This document shows positions 25,983-36,472 of a DNA stretch of 64,000 bases, in pieces. The position numbers and the translations under genes are program-made. Within the stretch, counting starts at the first letter, position 1. Each line of letters starts with the position of its first letter. The notes beneath the pieces are model-generated. The model was not told where the DNA came from and did not search any database. It saw only the letters and a program-made list of their open reading frames with translations. The DNA is from Flagellimonas sp. HMM57 (GTDB taxonomy: Bacteria; Bacteroidota; Bacteroidia; Flavobacteriales; Flavobacteriaceae), in contig NZ_CP090004.1 in assembly GCF_021390175.1 (NCBI RefSeq), forward strand, positions 2,657,001 through 2,721,000, in the 5' to 3' direction.

Positions 25983-26723
25983 ATGAAACGTAGTTTTTTT
26001 TACCCAGCGCTTGGGTTATTGCTTGGCCAGTCTATAATAGCACAAGCTCCTGCTAATTATAATGCTGATAATGAATCTTTTGGAAATCAACCTATGTTGC
26101 AGTATGCATTTCAGCAACTTAATAGTAAAACGGCCAAAAAATTTGATGAAACCAATATTAGGGGATCTCGTTTTTACCGAAGAGGTTTTTTAGAGGGCAG
26201 TATTTACAGTAAAGATGGCCTTGAAGGTAAAAATCTTATGCGTTATGATGGTTATAACGATGAAGTACAGATAAAAATCAGCCCATCCGATACAACAATT
26301 GTAATGTTAACACAGAACAAAGATATATATTGTGTTTTGGGAAGGGAGAAAATAGTTTATAGAGAATATTTTGATAAGGATGGCGAAGCCATATATGGTC
26401 ATTTATTTAAATTGGCTGAGACCGATGATTTAGCTTTGTTTGAACGTAGAATAAAAAAATATAAAGAAGGGAAAGCGGCCACAACATCTTTTGAGGTTCC
26501 TGTGGCAAGCCGTTTTGTTTTACAAACAGAATTATACTACTTGGATAAAAAAGACAATAAAATACAGTTTTTTAAGCCTTCTAAAAAGAATTTGGTGGCA
26601 ATGTTCGAAACTGATGACAAAACCAAAAATGACAAACTAAAAAAGTTTATCTCTAGTTCTAGGTTGAATTATAAGGATACTAAAGATATTGTACAGGTTT
26701 TGTACTACTACAATAACTTATGA
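25983..26723 (+). CDS. Secreted hypothetical protein
   Basis: A 246-residue protein with a signal peptide (MKRSFFYPALGLLLGQSIIAQ). The mature part is charged, with beta segments (GRSRFYRRGF-like near 55 and EVQIKISPSDTTIVML) and a Lys-rich C-terminal half (KKNLVAMFETDDKTKNDKLK). I do not recognise the family. It stands alone and is followed by a strong bidirectional terminator. Confidence 0.65.
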   Translation: MKRSFFYPALGLLLGQSIIAQAPANYNADNESFGNQPMLQYAFQQLNSKTAKKFDETNIRGSRFYRRGFLEGSIYSKDGLEGKNLMRYDGYNDEVQIKISPSDTTIVMLTQNKDIYCVLGREKIVYREYFDKDGEAIYGHLFKLAETDDLALFERRIKKYKEGKAATTSFEVPVASRFVLQTELYYLDKKDNKIQFFKPSKKNLVAMFETDDKTKNDKLKKFISSSRLNYKDTKDIVQVLYYYNNL

Positions 26724-26756
26724 AAATCATCAATAATTATTAATATTATTGATATA

Positions 26757-26785
26757 AAAAACCGCGCTATAAGCGCGGTTTTTTG
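26757..26785. terminator. Bidirectional rho-independent terminator
   Basis: ACCGCGCT and AGCGCGGT form a GC-rich stem with an ATA loop at 26770-26772. A runs precede it and T runs follow it, so it can end transcription from both the plus-strand secreted gene and the minus-strand SusC operon. Confidence 0.88.
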
Positions 26786-26806
26786 TTTTAAACTTTAAAT
26801 CTATTC

Positions 26807-27883
26807 TTATTCAGGATTGTTTCCTAAAAAGATAGCTGGCCAATCTTCACCACCTTCTCTTGTAAGAACGACAGTTCCCGTATCTCCGAGAGAGTTTGAA
26901 AAGCTAATGGTCATTTCTGCACCGGCAACACTTGTAATTGTATATCCATACGTGAAATCTGTGTCTTCATCGTCATCATTTGGAACCACTACACTGTTCT
27001 TCAGATAAACTTCACCATCAGGATTTAAGCTAATACAATCCCATATGATAGTTACATCTTCACCAGTAGCTGGGCCTCTACCAGGATAACAACTTTCAAA
27101 CTGGCCAAAGCTCATATCTGAAGAAGTGTATTCACCAGATATTGGACTTCCATCACCACCAGCAACCTGTTCCCAAGTAACATCTCCTGCAACAACTGTT
27201 CCTGCGGTACAAGCAACAGGTACGTCCTCTCCTGGAGGTAATTGGCCAGGTGCAGATGTAAGAATAGTGGTTACGTAAGAGTGCGTGCCGGATAAATCAT
27301 CTGTTATGGAACAAGCAATTACAGGAAAGTACTCAAACGGCGCTGAGAAATAAGCGCCACCACTTACAGGGCCTCCAACATCAGCATTGGTATAAGTTTC
27401 ACCATTGGTTAGGGATAAAACCAAACGAAATTCAAAACGATCTTTACCTACAATCATTGATTCATCAATGCTGGTTGCGGTAATCAATTCATCTGAAGTG
27501 TATGAAATAGTTGCTACAGGCAGACCTCTTTCACCATCTGTAAAGTCACTTGCGGCTAATGTTTGAAGCAATACTTCTGTAGTTGACATGTCGTCACCAT
27601 TATCAGAATTATCATCAAAATTAACATAAACCTCAACACTTTCAAGAAGGTCTCCCCCCTCTTCGTCTTGTTCTTCCAAATCAATCGTGTAAGATGAGCC
27701 ACTTTCGAATAGATTGGTATCAAAATTGTATACCAAATCGTTAGTCTCATCTATGGTTCTTATAACAGCTCCGGTACCCACCTGTGCTAGAATCTGGTCA
27801 ACGACTTTTTCATCATCATCACAGGCAAATAGAGTGGCGAGTGCCAAACCTAAAATTGCAATTTTATTATTATATGTTTTCAT
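26807..27883 (-). CDS. SusE/F-position lipoprotein of a SusCD operon
   Basis: I start at the Met at 27883 (MKTYNNKIAILGLALATLFAC); the longer frame adds five residues. The lipobox is LFA-Cys, followed by an Asp-rich stretch (DDDEKV) typical of surface-exposed Bacteroidota lipoproteins. The 358-residue mature protein is acidic and beta-rich, with Ig-like segments and a Cys-containing region. It is the third gene after susC and susD, 20 bp after susD, the position of SusE/SusF-type ligand-binding lipoproteins. The ligand is unknown. Confidence 0.78.
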   Translation of the reverse strand: MKTYNNKIAILGLALATLFACDDDEKVVDQILAQVGTGAVIRTIDETNDLVYNFDTNLFESGSSYTIDLEEQDEEGGDLLESVEVYVNFDDNSDNGDDMSTTEVLLQTLAASDFTDGERGLPVATISYTSDELITATSIDESMIVGKDRFEFRLVLSLTNGETYTNADVGGPVSGGAYFSAPFEYFPVIACSITDDLSGTHSYVTTILTSAPGQLPPGEDVPVACTAGTVVAGDVTWEQVAGGDGSPISGEYTSSDMSFGQFESCYPGRGPATGEDVTIIWDCISLNPDGEVYLKNSVVVPNDDDEDTDFTYGYTITSVAGAEMTISFSNSLGDTGTVVLTREGGEDWPAIFLGNNPE

Positions 27884-27903
27884 ATTTCTGTATATCAAAA
27901 TTA

Positions 27904-29622
27904 TTAGTTTGCAGGTGGAAATTCAGGAAAGTCTCCATTGGTATCCCAAAAAACTTTAACAGTTTGGTTGGGTTTGGGATCTTGGGATGAATTGTTGTTT
28001 ACAAAGTCTGCTGGATAGTTCAGTGACCTTATGAACGCTCCTGGATCTGGCTCAAAGTTTGGCTGCAAAGTAGTAGGGTAACCGGTTCTTCTGTAATAAT
28101 TATAACCATCTATACCATTTCCAAACAGTGCTACGAAATATTGCTCCGCTACAAGATCCCATTTGTCATCATCATCAGTTTTGCTATCAAATTCTGCGTC
28201 AATCTGGTTTACAAAATTTGTAACGTCAGCGTCTGAAGCAGCGAATGAATTATCTGCTCCACTATCCAATGAACCAAAAGATCTTACCTTGGTCATCGAT
28301 TTTTGAATACCATCTAGCATAAAGGCCTTACCATCATCTATATTTGAAAGCATTGCATCCTCAGCTTTCCAGAAATCTACCCAAGAAGCCAATAGAATAG
28401 GGGTGACGCCGGCACCGGCACCTCCTGATCCGACCGATAACCCTTCAAAACTACTGTCATCAAACTTACCTCCCGAGGGGTAAACACCATATACCGTTCT
28501 AAGAAAGCCATCTGGCGGGATACCTGCATTTTGTCCATGATCTCTTCCCCAATATCCATTAGGAAGAAAACAGAAAGTAAACCCACCGTCTATATAATGC
28601 GCTGGAACAGGTTCTAAAGAACACGCCAAAGTTTCTTCATTTGTTGGTGCTTCTGCACCGGGTGTAGCTGAATTTTGACGATAGAAATAGTAACGAATTC
28701 TTGGATCATCACTTTCGTTCATATAGTTAATCAGCCAGTTAGGTAGATAATCTGCACCACCTGATGGTGTATAGTTTGCAGCGTATCTTGGATGTCTTGC
28801 ATCTGGCTGAACTGCATTGGTACCCCACTGAAACTCAAAATCTTCTGAACCATCAGCTGCATCTATATAGTCTCCCGAAGCAACGATTGCATCAAAACTT
28901 GCAATAGCTGTTGGGTCAACCAATCGTCTTTGCAAATGAATTTTCATTTTCAACGTATTGGCCGCCTTAATCCAGTTGTCCCAATCACCATTGTAATAAA
29001 AATCATTGGCCGGATCATTAGGAGCATCAAGACCAAAGTTTACGATAGCATCATCTAAAAGTGACAAGGCTGCATCATAAATACTAGAACCTGAATCTAC
29101 ATTTGGATTAAGTATAGGTGTCTCAGCATTTCCTTGTAGCGCTTCTGAATAAGGAATGTCGCCAAAAAAGTCCACCAAAGTTACAATAGTGTATGCTTCT
29201 ATAACTTCGCCCATACCAATGTGGTAAAAAAGATCGCCTTCAACCGCAGCTGGAGTCATTGCTCTTATATCTGCTAAAATACCGTTGAACTCAAGACCAC
29301 TTGGTATAGTTGCATTAGCATCCGCCTGATAGGCGATTTGCCACTCATTATTAAGCTGATTTGGGTTATAGTTGGTGATATTTTGGTAGTTACGTCCGTT
29401 CATGTAACCGATTCGGACCAAATCCGCCCCATTTTGCCCCATTAATTCCGTAAATAATGCAAAATCTACCTGAATGGAGTTCAAAAATAAATCTGGACTC
29501 GATTGGTCTGGTCGCAGTTGATTTGGATTTTCTGTTAGATCTAGTTCTATAGTCTCACAGGAAGTCATGAATAATACTCCTGAAAACAACACCAAACCTA
29601 GATATTTATATATGTTTTTCAT
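27904..29622 (-). CDS. SusD/RagB family outer-membrane lipoprotein (SusD-like_2)
   Basis: I start at the Met at 29622 (MKNIYKYLGLVLFSGVLFM). The lipobox is FMTS-Cys. The 572-residue protein has the SusD-like_2 (PF12771) layout: LDLTENPNQLRPDQSSPDLF near the N-terminus, TPAAVEGDLFYHIGMGEVIE, DFFGDIPYSEALQ, and TLKMKIHLQRRLVDP in the tetratricopeptide-like helices. It caps the SusC barrel and binds the imported ligand at the cell surface. It lies 27 bp after susC. SusD-like_2 members often serve non-starch substrates, including peptides. Confidence 0.93.
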   Translation of the reverse strand: MKNIYKYLGLVLFSGVLFMTSCETIELDLTENPNQLRPDQSSPDLFLNSIQVDFALFTELMGQNGADLVRIGYMNGRNYQNITNYNPNQLNNEWQIAYQADANATIPSGLEFNGILADIRAMTPAAVEGDLFYHIGMGEVIEAYTIVTLVDFFGDIPYSEALQGNAETPILNPNVDSGSSIYDAALSLLDDAIVNFGLDAPNDPANDFYYNGDWDNWIKAANTLKMKIHLQRRLVDPTAIASFDAIVASGDYIDAADGSEDFEFQWGTNAVQPDARHPRYAANYTPSGGADYLPNWLINYMNESDDPRIRYYFYRQNSATPGAEAPTNEETLACSLEPVPAHYIDGGFTFCFLPNGYWGRDHGQNAGIPPDGFLRTVYGVYPSGGKFDDSSFEGLSVGSGGAGAGVTPILLASWVDFWKAEDAMLSNIDDGKAFMLDGIQKSMTKVRSFGSLDSGADNSFAASDADVTNFVNQIDAEFDSKTDDDDKWDLVAEQYFVALFGNGIDGYNYYRRTGYPTTLQPNFEPDPGAFIRSLNYPADFVNNNSSQDPKPNQTVKVFWDTNGDFPEFPPAN

Positions 29623-29649
29623 CGTCATAATTTTTTACTGTTGTTTTAC

Positions 29650-32600
29650 TTAAAAGGTAGCTTTTATACTTAAACCATATCTTCTACCACTTGGACCTGC
29701 CAAGTAATCAAAACCTCTACCGTTACCAACACCCAAACCAGCTTGGTTAGGGTCAAAGTTAGTGCCGTCAGGAACATTTAAGGCTTTGTAAAATAAATTT
29801 TGACCAGATACCGTAAAGCTCACCGCTCCAAATGGAGTTTTGTCCAATAATTTTGAAGGTATGGAATAGCCCAAGGAAATTTCTTGTAAGCGAATCACCG
29901 TACCATCATATATTCCCAATTCATCTGGCCCGAACAATACGTTGTTAAAATAAAATGTAGAATTGTTGATTTGCTTTGTATTCACGCTACCATCCGATTC
30001 TTGAACACCTGGCAAAATAAAGGTGTTGATACGGTCAACTGTATCTGTTGTTAAACCTCTACCCAATAATGTAGATACTGTTCTTGAATAGATGTCACCA
30101 CCTTGCGTATAATTCAATAAGAAAGAGAAGTTGAAGTTTTTATAGGAGAGATTATTGTTAACGTTCAATATCCAATCTGGATTAGGGTCTCCAATTACAA
30201 ATTGTCCTTGTTCAACGACGTAATCTCCACCACTATCCACTAAAAACTCACCTGCTTCATTCCTTGCAATTCTATTTCCAACGATGACACCCAATTGTTC
30301 TCCTTCGATAGCTGCATTACCTAAACTATTCAAGGTGCTAGCTCCAGCGTATACAATGATATCGGTGTCTTGTCCCAAGTCATCTACAACTGCATTATTG
30401 GTTGTGAAGTTTCCGTTTACAGACCAGTTAACACCGTCAGAATCACTTCTGAAGACATCCACGCCTAGATCTATTTCCAATCCATCTCCACTAATCTGTC
30501 CAACATTGGTTTGTTGAGCATAAAATCCTGTAGAAGGATCAAGAGGGCGTTGAACAATCAAATCTGTAGTGGTTCTATTGTAATATGAAGCTTCTAATGA
30601 CACTCTATTATTAAGGAAACGTGATTCTATACCTACTTCAAATTCAGTAAGTAATTCTGGTTGTAAATTAGGATTTCCTAGAAGATCTCCAACAGAGTTT
30701 GTTACAACGTCATTTCCACCATTTTGGAAGAACTGTGTGTTTATGTTTAAGATAGAAACTGTAGGATATCCAGTTGGGAAATTAGCAGAAGTACCATAAC
30801 CTGCTCTAACTTTTAGATAGTTAAGTCCTTTCTCACTTTTAAGCCCATCTATAACCGTAGTAGGTATAAAAGATAAACTAGCACTAGGATAAAAAGCTGA
30901 TCTGTTTTCGGTAATCAAATTTGAAACCCAGTCATTTCTTGCAGCTAGTGTTAAATAGACCCAACGATCGTAATCGATATCAGCTTGGGCAAAAACACCT
31001 GCAATATTTCGTTCTTGGAAAGACTGAATTTCATTTTGATTTGCAAAGTTTACATGTCTAAGCACGTTGAATACTTGTTGTCCATTACTGGCAACACCGG
31101 TTTGATCAAAAACTTCTCTTCTGGAGGTTAAACCTGCATTAAAGGTTAATCCCATCTTGTCAGAAAGGTCATAGTCACCGTTCAAAATCAAATCATGGTT
31201 CTGAATGGTGTTGGTATTGTTCCAAGTTTGGTAGATACCACTAACCAAGGCAGCATCTTCTTGTCCACGCCCACCTTTATTCTGAAAGTTGGTATTATTT
31301 TCACTATAAACATCTAAACCAAAACGATACAGGATATTAAGGTTGTCATTAATGTTATAAGTAATCGATGACTGTCCAAACACTCTATTTACATTCTGTC
31401 TAAAGCCTGAATTGGCTACTGTCCAAAGTGGATGCTGAATACTATTGTTCTGTCTGTAGTAGGTACTCGAACCATCTATAGGGTTTTGAAAAGGTAAACC
31501 TTGGATGTCCACACTTCGTGGTGTAAAGAACAATTCCCCAAAAATTGATGAACCTGTTCCAGTTGCACCGTTACCTTCACTGGCCGCAACTGGAGGTGAT
31601 CTAAAATTAGTGTTAGAGAAGTTAAGTGTGCCCGCTACTGTAAATTTATTCGATAGAATTGCTCTACCACCTACACCTAAAGTATATCTCTTAAGATTAT
31701 TGCCAGGAGTAAATCCTGTATCATCCAAATGTCCAAAGTTGGCATTGTAAGAAACCTTTCCATCTTCAGAAGAACCTCGTACGTTGACAGAATTACTTGT
31801 AACTGCACCTGTTCTAAAGAAATTTTTCACACTATCGTAAGGTCTCCAATCATAACGAGCCCCGGCAAATTCCGGAAACGCTGCAGGAATACCTGTTGCA
31901 CTTGCAGCTGTGGAATAAGGGTGTGCTAAGGTTCCATTTTCATCAAAACCTACATTTGGTCTAGAATCTATACCATTGCCCCAACCTGCTACACCATCTC
32001 TTTCGAAACCTGGTCCCCAGTTACTGAAGAACCAGCCAAAAGCTTGGTCAAAACCGTTACCGAATTCATCTTGGTAATCTGGTAAAGAAGCGATTTCGTT
32101 AAAGAACAGAGAAGAATTAACTGTTATCTCAGTTTTCTTTGCAGCTCCGGTAGAAGCACCATTTTTGGTAGTAATTAAGATTACACCATTACGACCTTGT
32201 GTACCGTATAGGGTAGCAGCGGCTAATCCTTTAAGGATATTTACACTTTCGATGTTGTTTGGATCTAAATCCAAAAATCTACTTGAGCCCGAGTTACCAT
32301 TAAGGAAATCGTCACCAGCAGCTCCTGTTGCAGCTCCTGAAGAATTCGTCTCACTAGAAAAAGGAACCCCATCCACAATGAATAATGGTTGGTTACTACC
32401 ACTAAAAGAACTAAAACCCCTAATAACGATATTTGTTCCTGATCCCGAAAGACCACTTTGTTGGGTAATATTAAGACCAGATGCTTTACCTGTCAAGACC
32501 CTTCCCACGTCTCCTTCTGGACGTTGTTCAAGTTCTTCACTGGCAACTTCGGAGACTGCATACCCCAGTGCTTGCTTCTCACGCTTTATACCTTGAGCGG

Positions 32601-32922
32601 TTACAATAACCTCCTCAAGCGCCTGGGCATCCTCGGACATCTGTACATTAATTGTACTGTCGGCACCGATTGTTCGCCTTGCTTCTTTTTGTCCTATATA
32701 AGTAAAAAGAAGTGTTTGACCTGTACTGGCCATGATGGTGTAGTTTCCATCGAAATCTGTTTGGGTACCGTTAGTGGTGCCTTCAACGACAATGTTGACC
32801 CCAGGTAGTGGTAAGCCATCGGCATCCGTAACCGTACCTGAAATCGTCTTGTCTTGTGCAAAGGTTACCTGCACAACAAACGCCAATAACAGCGTTAACA
32901 ATCCATTAAGTTTTGTTCTCAT
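29650..32922 (-). CDS. SusC/RagA family TonB-linked outer-membrane protein
   Basis: I start at the Met at 32922 (MRTKLNGLLTLLLAFVVQVT), which begins the signal peptide; the longer frame adds 12 residues. The 1090-residue protein has a CarboxypepD_reg-like domain (about 25-100, SGTVTDADGLPLPGVNIVVE), a TonB-dependent plug (VGRVLTGKASGLNI, VIRGFSSFSGSNQPLFIVDG, AATLYGTQGRNGVILITTK) and a long beta barrel ending in a C-terminal aromatic (KATF). It imports ligands over the outer membrane with energy from TonB. It heads the susC-susD-lipoprotein operon. No sigma/anti-sigma pair, hybrid sensor or glycosidase is nearby. Confidence 0.95.
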   Translation of the reverse strand: MRTKLNGLLTLLLAFVVQVTFAQDKTISGTVTDADGLPLPGVNIVVEGTTNGTQTDFDGNYTIMASTGQTLLFTYIGQKEARRTIGADSTINVQMSEDAQALEEVIVTAQGIKREKQALGYAVSEVASEELEQRPEGDVGRVLTGKASGLNITQQSGLSGSGTNIVIRGFSSFSGSNQPLFIVDGVPFSSETNSSGAATGAAGDDFLNGNSGSSRFLDLDPNNIESVNILKGLAAATLYGTQGRNGVILITTKNGASTGAAKKTEITVNSSLFFNEIASLPDYQDEFGNGFDQAFGWFFSNWGPGFERDGVAGWGNGIDSRPNVGFDENGTLAHPYSTAASATGIPAAFPEFAGARYDWRPYDSVKNFFRTGAVTSNSVNVRGSSEDGKVSYNANFGHLDDTGFTPGNNLKRYTLGVGGRAILSNKFTVAGTLNFSNTNFRSPPVAASEGNGATGTGSSIFGELFFTPRSVDIQGLPFQNPIDGSSTYYRQNNSIQHPLWTVANSGFRQNVNRVFGQSSITYNINDNLNILYRFGLDVYSENNTNFQNKGGRGQEDAALVSGIYQTWNNTNTIQNHDLILNGDYDLSDKMGLTFNAGLTSRREVFDQTGVASNGQQVFNVLRHVNFANQNEIQSFQERNIAGVFAQADIDYDRWVYLTLAARNDWVSNLITENRSAFYPSASLSFIPTTVIDGLKSEKGLNYLKVRAGYGTSANFPTGYPTVSILNINTQFFQNGGNDVVTNSVGDLLGNPNLQPELLTEFEVGIESRFLNNRVSLEASYYNRTTTDLIVQRPLDPSTGFYAQQTNVGQISGDGLEIDLGVDVFRSDSDGVNWSVNGNFTTNNAVVDDLGQDTDIIVYAGASTLNSLGNAAIEGEQLGVIVGNRIARNEAGEFLVDSGGDYVVEQGQFVIGDPNPDWILNVNNNLSYKNFNFSFLLNYTQGGDIYSRTVSTLLGRGLTTDTVDRINTFILPGVQESDGSVNTKQINNSTFYFNNVLFGPDELGIYDGTVIRLQEISLGYSIPSKLLDKTPFGAVSFTVSGQNLFYKALNVPDGTNFDPNQAGLGVGNGRGFDYLAGPSGRRYGLSIKATF

Positions 32923-33390
32923 TTTTAAATTATTTGAATTAGCTGGGTCTAAAATCACAATTTCATGTTAATAATCCAAACTAATACTAGTAATTTTTTA
33001 AGAAATCTTTAGTAAATGTATTTTAATCAAAATGTGTTTGTCTTTTTGAAGACTATCTATGTAAGGTTGATTTTTATTATGAATATGATAAAAAAGACAA
33101 TATTTTTGATATAGGGAAAAAGAATATTTCACATAGTTGTTGCATAAGCCATATATGTTAACTTTTTTACAAAATTTAACGTATTTGCCCTGTATCTTTA
33201 ATAATTGATAAATATGGTTACTTGTTTTAACATATGGGGTCTTTTTTCATAATATGAATTTACTTAGAGGTAGAGATTGCTCACAGTGTTGGGGTTTGAA
33301 AAATCATTCTGTTTTCCGATAGTTTTAATAGTCAAACTATAATTGATTTAACCCTTGTTTTTTATCTAAAATAAAATTAATCCCGAGTGA

Positions 33391-33421
33391 TTTGAATTAT
33401 TCCGAAATATCACTACATTTG
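33391..33421 (+). promoter_or_regulatory. Promoter of the str-S10-spc-alpha supercluster
   Basis: TTTG (33391-33394) and TACATTTG (33414-33421) are spaced by 19 bp, a textbook match to the Bacteroidota sigma-A promoter (TTTG, 17-23 bp, TAnnTTTG). It lies 47 bp before the rpsL ATG. Confidence 0.78.
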
Positions 33422-33442
33422 CAGCCCTCAAAATGAGGGTTG
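33422..33442 (+). promoter_or_regulatory. Hairpin at the start of the rpsL leader
   Basis: CAGCCCTCA and TGAGGGTTG pair over nine positions (one G-U) around an AAA loop, directly after the -7 box. Depending on the true start point, the message may carry all or part of it. No T run follows, so it is not a terminator. Confidence 0.45.
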
Positions 33443-33467
33443 TTTTGATTTTTTAATAGAAATTTTA

Positions 33468-33842
33468 ATGCCAACAATTTCACAATTAGTACGAAAAGGA
33501 AGAGTCACAATTACCAAGAAGAGTAAATCGGCTGCTTTGGATTCGTGTCCTCAAAGACGAGGGGTATGTACGCGTGTATATACGACTACGCCAAAAAAAC
33601 CAAACTCAGCAATGCGTAAAGTTGCAAGGGTTAGGCTTACAAATGGTAAGGAAGTAAACGCATATATCCCTGGTGAAGGTCACAACCTCCAAGAGCACTC
33701 GATAGTATTGGTTAGAGGTGGTAGAGTAAAGGATTTGCCAGGGGTTAGATATCATATCGTCCGTGGCGCATTGGATACTGCAGGTGTTGCAGGTAGAACG
33801 CAGCGTAGATCAAAATACGGTGCAAAACGTCCAAAAAAATAA
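33468..33842 (+). CDS. rpsL: 30S ribosomal protein S12
   Basis: S12 of 124 residues, positioned at the decoding centre. Sequence landmarks are [24 protein letters not shown] and [15 protein letters not shown]. The Lys residues at the two positions where streptomycin-resistance changes arise (43/44 and 88) are wild type. First gene of the cluster. The ATG follows an AT-rich leader without a Shine-Dalgarno site, as usual for Bacteroidota ribosomal genes. Confidence 0.98.
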   Translation: MPTISQLVRKGRVTITKKSKSAALDSCPQRRGVCTRVYTTTPKKPNSAMRKVARVRLTNGKEVNAYIPGEGHNLQEHSIVLVRGGRVKDLPGVRYHIVRGALDTAGVAGRTQRRSKYGAKRPKK

Positions 33843-33848
33843 GAAGAG

Positions 33849-34325
33849 ATGAGAAAAAGACAGGCAAAGAAAAGACCGCTTTTACCAGATCCAAGATTTA
33901 ACGATCAGCTTGTTACACGTTTTGTTAACATGATGATGTGGGATGGTAAGAAATCAGTTGCTTTTAAAGTTTTTTATGATGCGATTGATATTGTTGAGGA
34001 AAAGAATACCGACGAAGAAAAAACTGCTTTGGAATTATGGAAAGATGCACTTTCCAATGTAATGCCACATGTGGAGGTTAGAAGTAGAAGAGTTGGTGGT
34101 GCAACATTTCAAATTCCAATGCAAATCCGTCCAGATAGAAAAATATCTACCGCAATGAAATGGTTGATCAGTTATGCGAGAAAGCGTAATGAAAAATCAA
34201 TGGCGCAAAAATTGGCTGCAGAAGTTTTGGCTGCTGCAAAAGAAGAAGGTGCAGCGGTTAAGAAAAGAGTGGATACCCACAAAATGGCGGAAGCAAATAA
34301 AGCATTCTCTCACTTTAGATTCTAG
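33849..34325 (+). CDS. rpsG: 30S ribosomal protein S7
   Basis: S7 of 158 residues, the primary binder of the 3' major domain of 16S rRNA. Recognised by [31 protein letters not shown] and [14 protein letters not shown], and by its position 6 bp after rpsL. Its ATG follows an A/G-rich stretch. Confidence 0.98.
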   Translation: MRKRQAKKRPLLPDPRFNDQLVTRFVNMMMWDGKKSVAFKVFYDAIDIVEEKNTDEEKTALELWKDALSNVMPHVEVRSRRVGGATFQIPMQIRPDRKISTAMKWLISYARKRNEKSMAQKLAAEVLAAAKEEGAAVKKRVDTHKMAEANKAFSHFRF

Positions 34326-34333
34326 TTGGTAAA

Positions 34334-36460
34334 ATGGCAAGAGATTTAAAATTTACAAGGAATATTGGTATTGCAGCTCATATTGATGCTGGAAAAACCA
34401 CTACTACAGAGCGTATTCTTTTTTATACTGGTGTAAGTCATAAAATAGGTGAGGTACATGATGGTGCCGCTACCATGGACTGGATGGAGCAAGAACAAGA
34501 GCGTGGTATTACCATTACCTCTGCTGCTACAACCTGTACATGGCAATTCCCAACTGAGAATGGGAAGCCTACTGCCGATGCAAAAGGATACCACTTTAAT
34601 ATAATAGATACTCCCGGACACGTTGACTTTACCGTTGAGGTAAACCGTTCATTGCGTGTTTTGGATGGATTGGTCTTCTTGTTCAGTGCGGTTGATGGTG
34701 TTGAGCCTCAATCTGAAACGAACTGGAGATTGGCCGATAACTACAAAGTGCCACGTATTGGCTTCGTAAATAAAATGGATCGTCAAGGATCTAATTTCCT
34801 GATGGTTTGTAACCAGGTTAAAACAATGTTAGGCTCTAATGCAGTTCCTATCGTCTTGCCTATTGGTGAAGAAGCAGATTTCAAGGGAATCGTCGATTTG
34901 GCAAAAAATAGAGCTATTGTATGGCATGATGAGAACTTTGGTTCCACATTTGACGTCATCGATATCCCTGAGGAAATGCAGGCGGAGGTTAAGGAGTACA
35001 GAGCTGCCTTGATTGAAGCGGTTGCTGAATATGATGAGGAGTTGATGGAAAAATTCTTCGAGGACGAAGATTCCATCACTGAAGAAGAGGTGCATGCTGC
35101 ATTAAGGGCTGCTGTTATGGATAGAGCTATCATTCCTATGGTTTGTGGTTCGTCGTTCAAAAACAAAGGAGTTCAATTCTTGTTGGATGCCGTTTGTCGT
35201 TACTTGCCATCTCCTGTAGATAAGGATGATATTGTAGGTACCGATCCAAATACTGGAAACGAGATTACAAGAAAACCAGATCCTAAAGAGCCATTCTCCG
35301 CTTTGGCGTTTAAGATTGCTACGGATCCTTTTGTTGGTCGTTTGGCATTCTTTAGAGCATATTCTGGCCGTTTGGATGCAGGTTCATACATCTTGAATAA
35401 TCGTTCTGGTAAAAAAGAACGGATTTCCCGTATCTACCAAATGCATTCAAACAAGCAAAATGCTATTGAATATATAGAAGCAGGTGATATTGGTGCTGCT
35501 GTTGGATTTAAAGATATCAAGACTGGTGATACCATGTCTGCGGAGAAACATCCAATTGTATTGGAAAGTATGGATTTCCCTGATCCGGTAATCGGTATTG
35601 CAGTGGAACCTAAAACCAAAGCTGATGTAGATAAATTGGGTATGTCTTTGGCTAAATTGGCTGAAGAAGATCCAACGTTCCAAGTGAAAACGGATGAAGC
35701 ATCAGGGCAGACTATTATATCTGGTATGGGTGAGCTTCACTTGGATATTATCGTTGACCGTTTACGTCGCGAATTTAAGGTTGAGGTTAATCAAGGTCAG
35801 CCTCAAGTGGAATACAAAGAAGCGATTACGCAATCTGCAGATCATAGAGAAGTTTACAAGAAACAGTCTGGTGGTCGTGGTAAGTTTGCGGATATTGTCT
35901 TTACTATGGAGCCAGCTGGTGATGAAGTAGTGGGATTGGAATTTGTGAACGTTATTAAAGGGGGTAATATTCCTAAAGAATATATTCCATCAGTAGAAAA
36001 AGGATTTAAAGAAGCCATGAAGAATGGTCCTTTAGCTGGATTCGAAATGGATAGTATGAAGGTTACCTTAAAGGATGGTTCTTTCCACCCTGTAGATTCA
36101 GATTCACTATCTTTTGAATTGGCAGCTAAAATGGGATACAAAGCGGCTGCAAAAGCTGCAAGATCTGTATTGATGGAGCCTATTATGAAGATTGAGGTGT
36201 TGACGCCTGAAGAAAACATGGGTGATATTGTTGGGGATCTTAACAGGCGTAGAGGAACTATTAGCGACATGAGCGATAGGGCTGGTTCAAAGGTGGTTAA
36301 AGGTGAAGTCCCTTTATCGGAAATGTTTGGTTATGTAACATCATTGAGAACATTGTCTTCTGGTAGGGCCACTTCAACTATGGAATTTTCCCACTACGCA
36401 GAAACCCCAAGTAATATTTCAGAAGAAGTTATCAAAACGGTTAAAGGAGTAACCGCTTAA
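34334..36460 (+). CDS. fusA: Elongation factor G
   Basis: EF-G of 708 residues, the GTPase that drives ribosome translocation. GTP motifs are [14 protein letters not shown] (G1), [11 protein letters not shown] (G2), DTPGHVDF (G3) and NKMDR (G4). Domains II-V follow, including the conserved [21 protein letters not shown] region. It lies 8 bp after rpsG. The tuf gene that usually follows fusA in Proteobacteria is absent, and rpsJ comes next. Confidence 0.98.
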   Translation: MARDLKFTRNIGIAAHIDAGKTTTTERILFYTGVSHKIGEVHDGAATMDWMEQEQERGITITSAATTCTWQFPTENGKPTADAKGYHFNIIDTPGHVDFTVEVNRSLRVLDGLVFLFSAVDGVEPQSETNWRLADNYKVPRIGFVNKMDRQGSNFLMVCNQVKTMLGSNAVPIVLPIGEEADFKGIVDLAKNRAIVWHDENFGSTFDVIDIPEEMQAEVKEYRAALIEAVAEYDEELMEKFFEDEDSITEEEVHAALRAAVMDRAIIPMVCGSSFKNKGVQFLLDAVCRYLPSPVDKDDIVGTDPNTGNEITRKPDPKEPFSALAFKIATDPFVGRLAFFRAYSGRLDAGSYILNNRSGKKERISRIYQMHSNKQNAIEYIEAGDIGAAVGFKDIKTGDTMSAEKHPIVLESMDFPDPVIGIAVEPKTKADVDKLGMSLAKLAEEDPTFQVKTDEASGQTIISGMGELHLDIIVDRLRREFKVEVNQGQPQVEYKEAITQSADHREVYKKQSGGRGKFADIVFTMEPAGDEVVGLEFVNVIKGGNIPKEYIPSVEKGFKEAMKNGPLAGFEMDSMKVTLKDGSFHPVDSDSLSFELAAKMGYKAAAKAARSVLMEPIMKIEVLTPEENMGDIVGDLNRRRGTISDMSDRAGSKVVKGEVPLSEMFGYVTSLRTLSSGRATSTMEFSHYAETPSNISEEVIKTVKGVTA

Positions 36461-36472
36461 TTTTTCAGCAAG

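Larger units (their letters stand above)
32923..33467. other. AT-rich divergent intergenic region
   Basis: This 545-bp region separates the susC operon from the ribosomal cluster. It is very AT-rich. It holds the rpsL promoter and leader hairpin at its right end. I found no clear -7 box for susC on the minus strand and no small gene or repeat. Confidence 0.6.

Noticed and set aside
32923..33000. A -7 box for susC (CAAACTAA on the plus strand)
   Set aside because: The match to TAnnTTTG on the minus strand is off by one position, and there is no -33 element.
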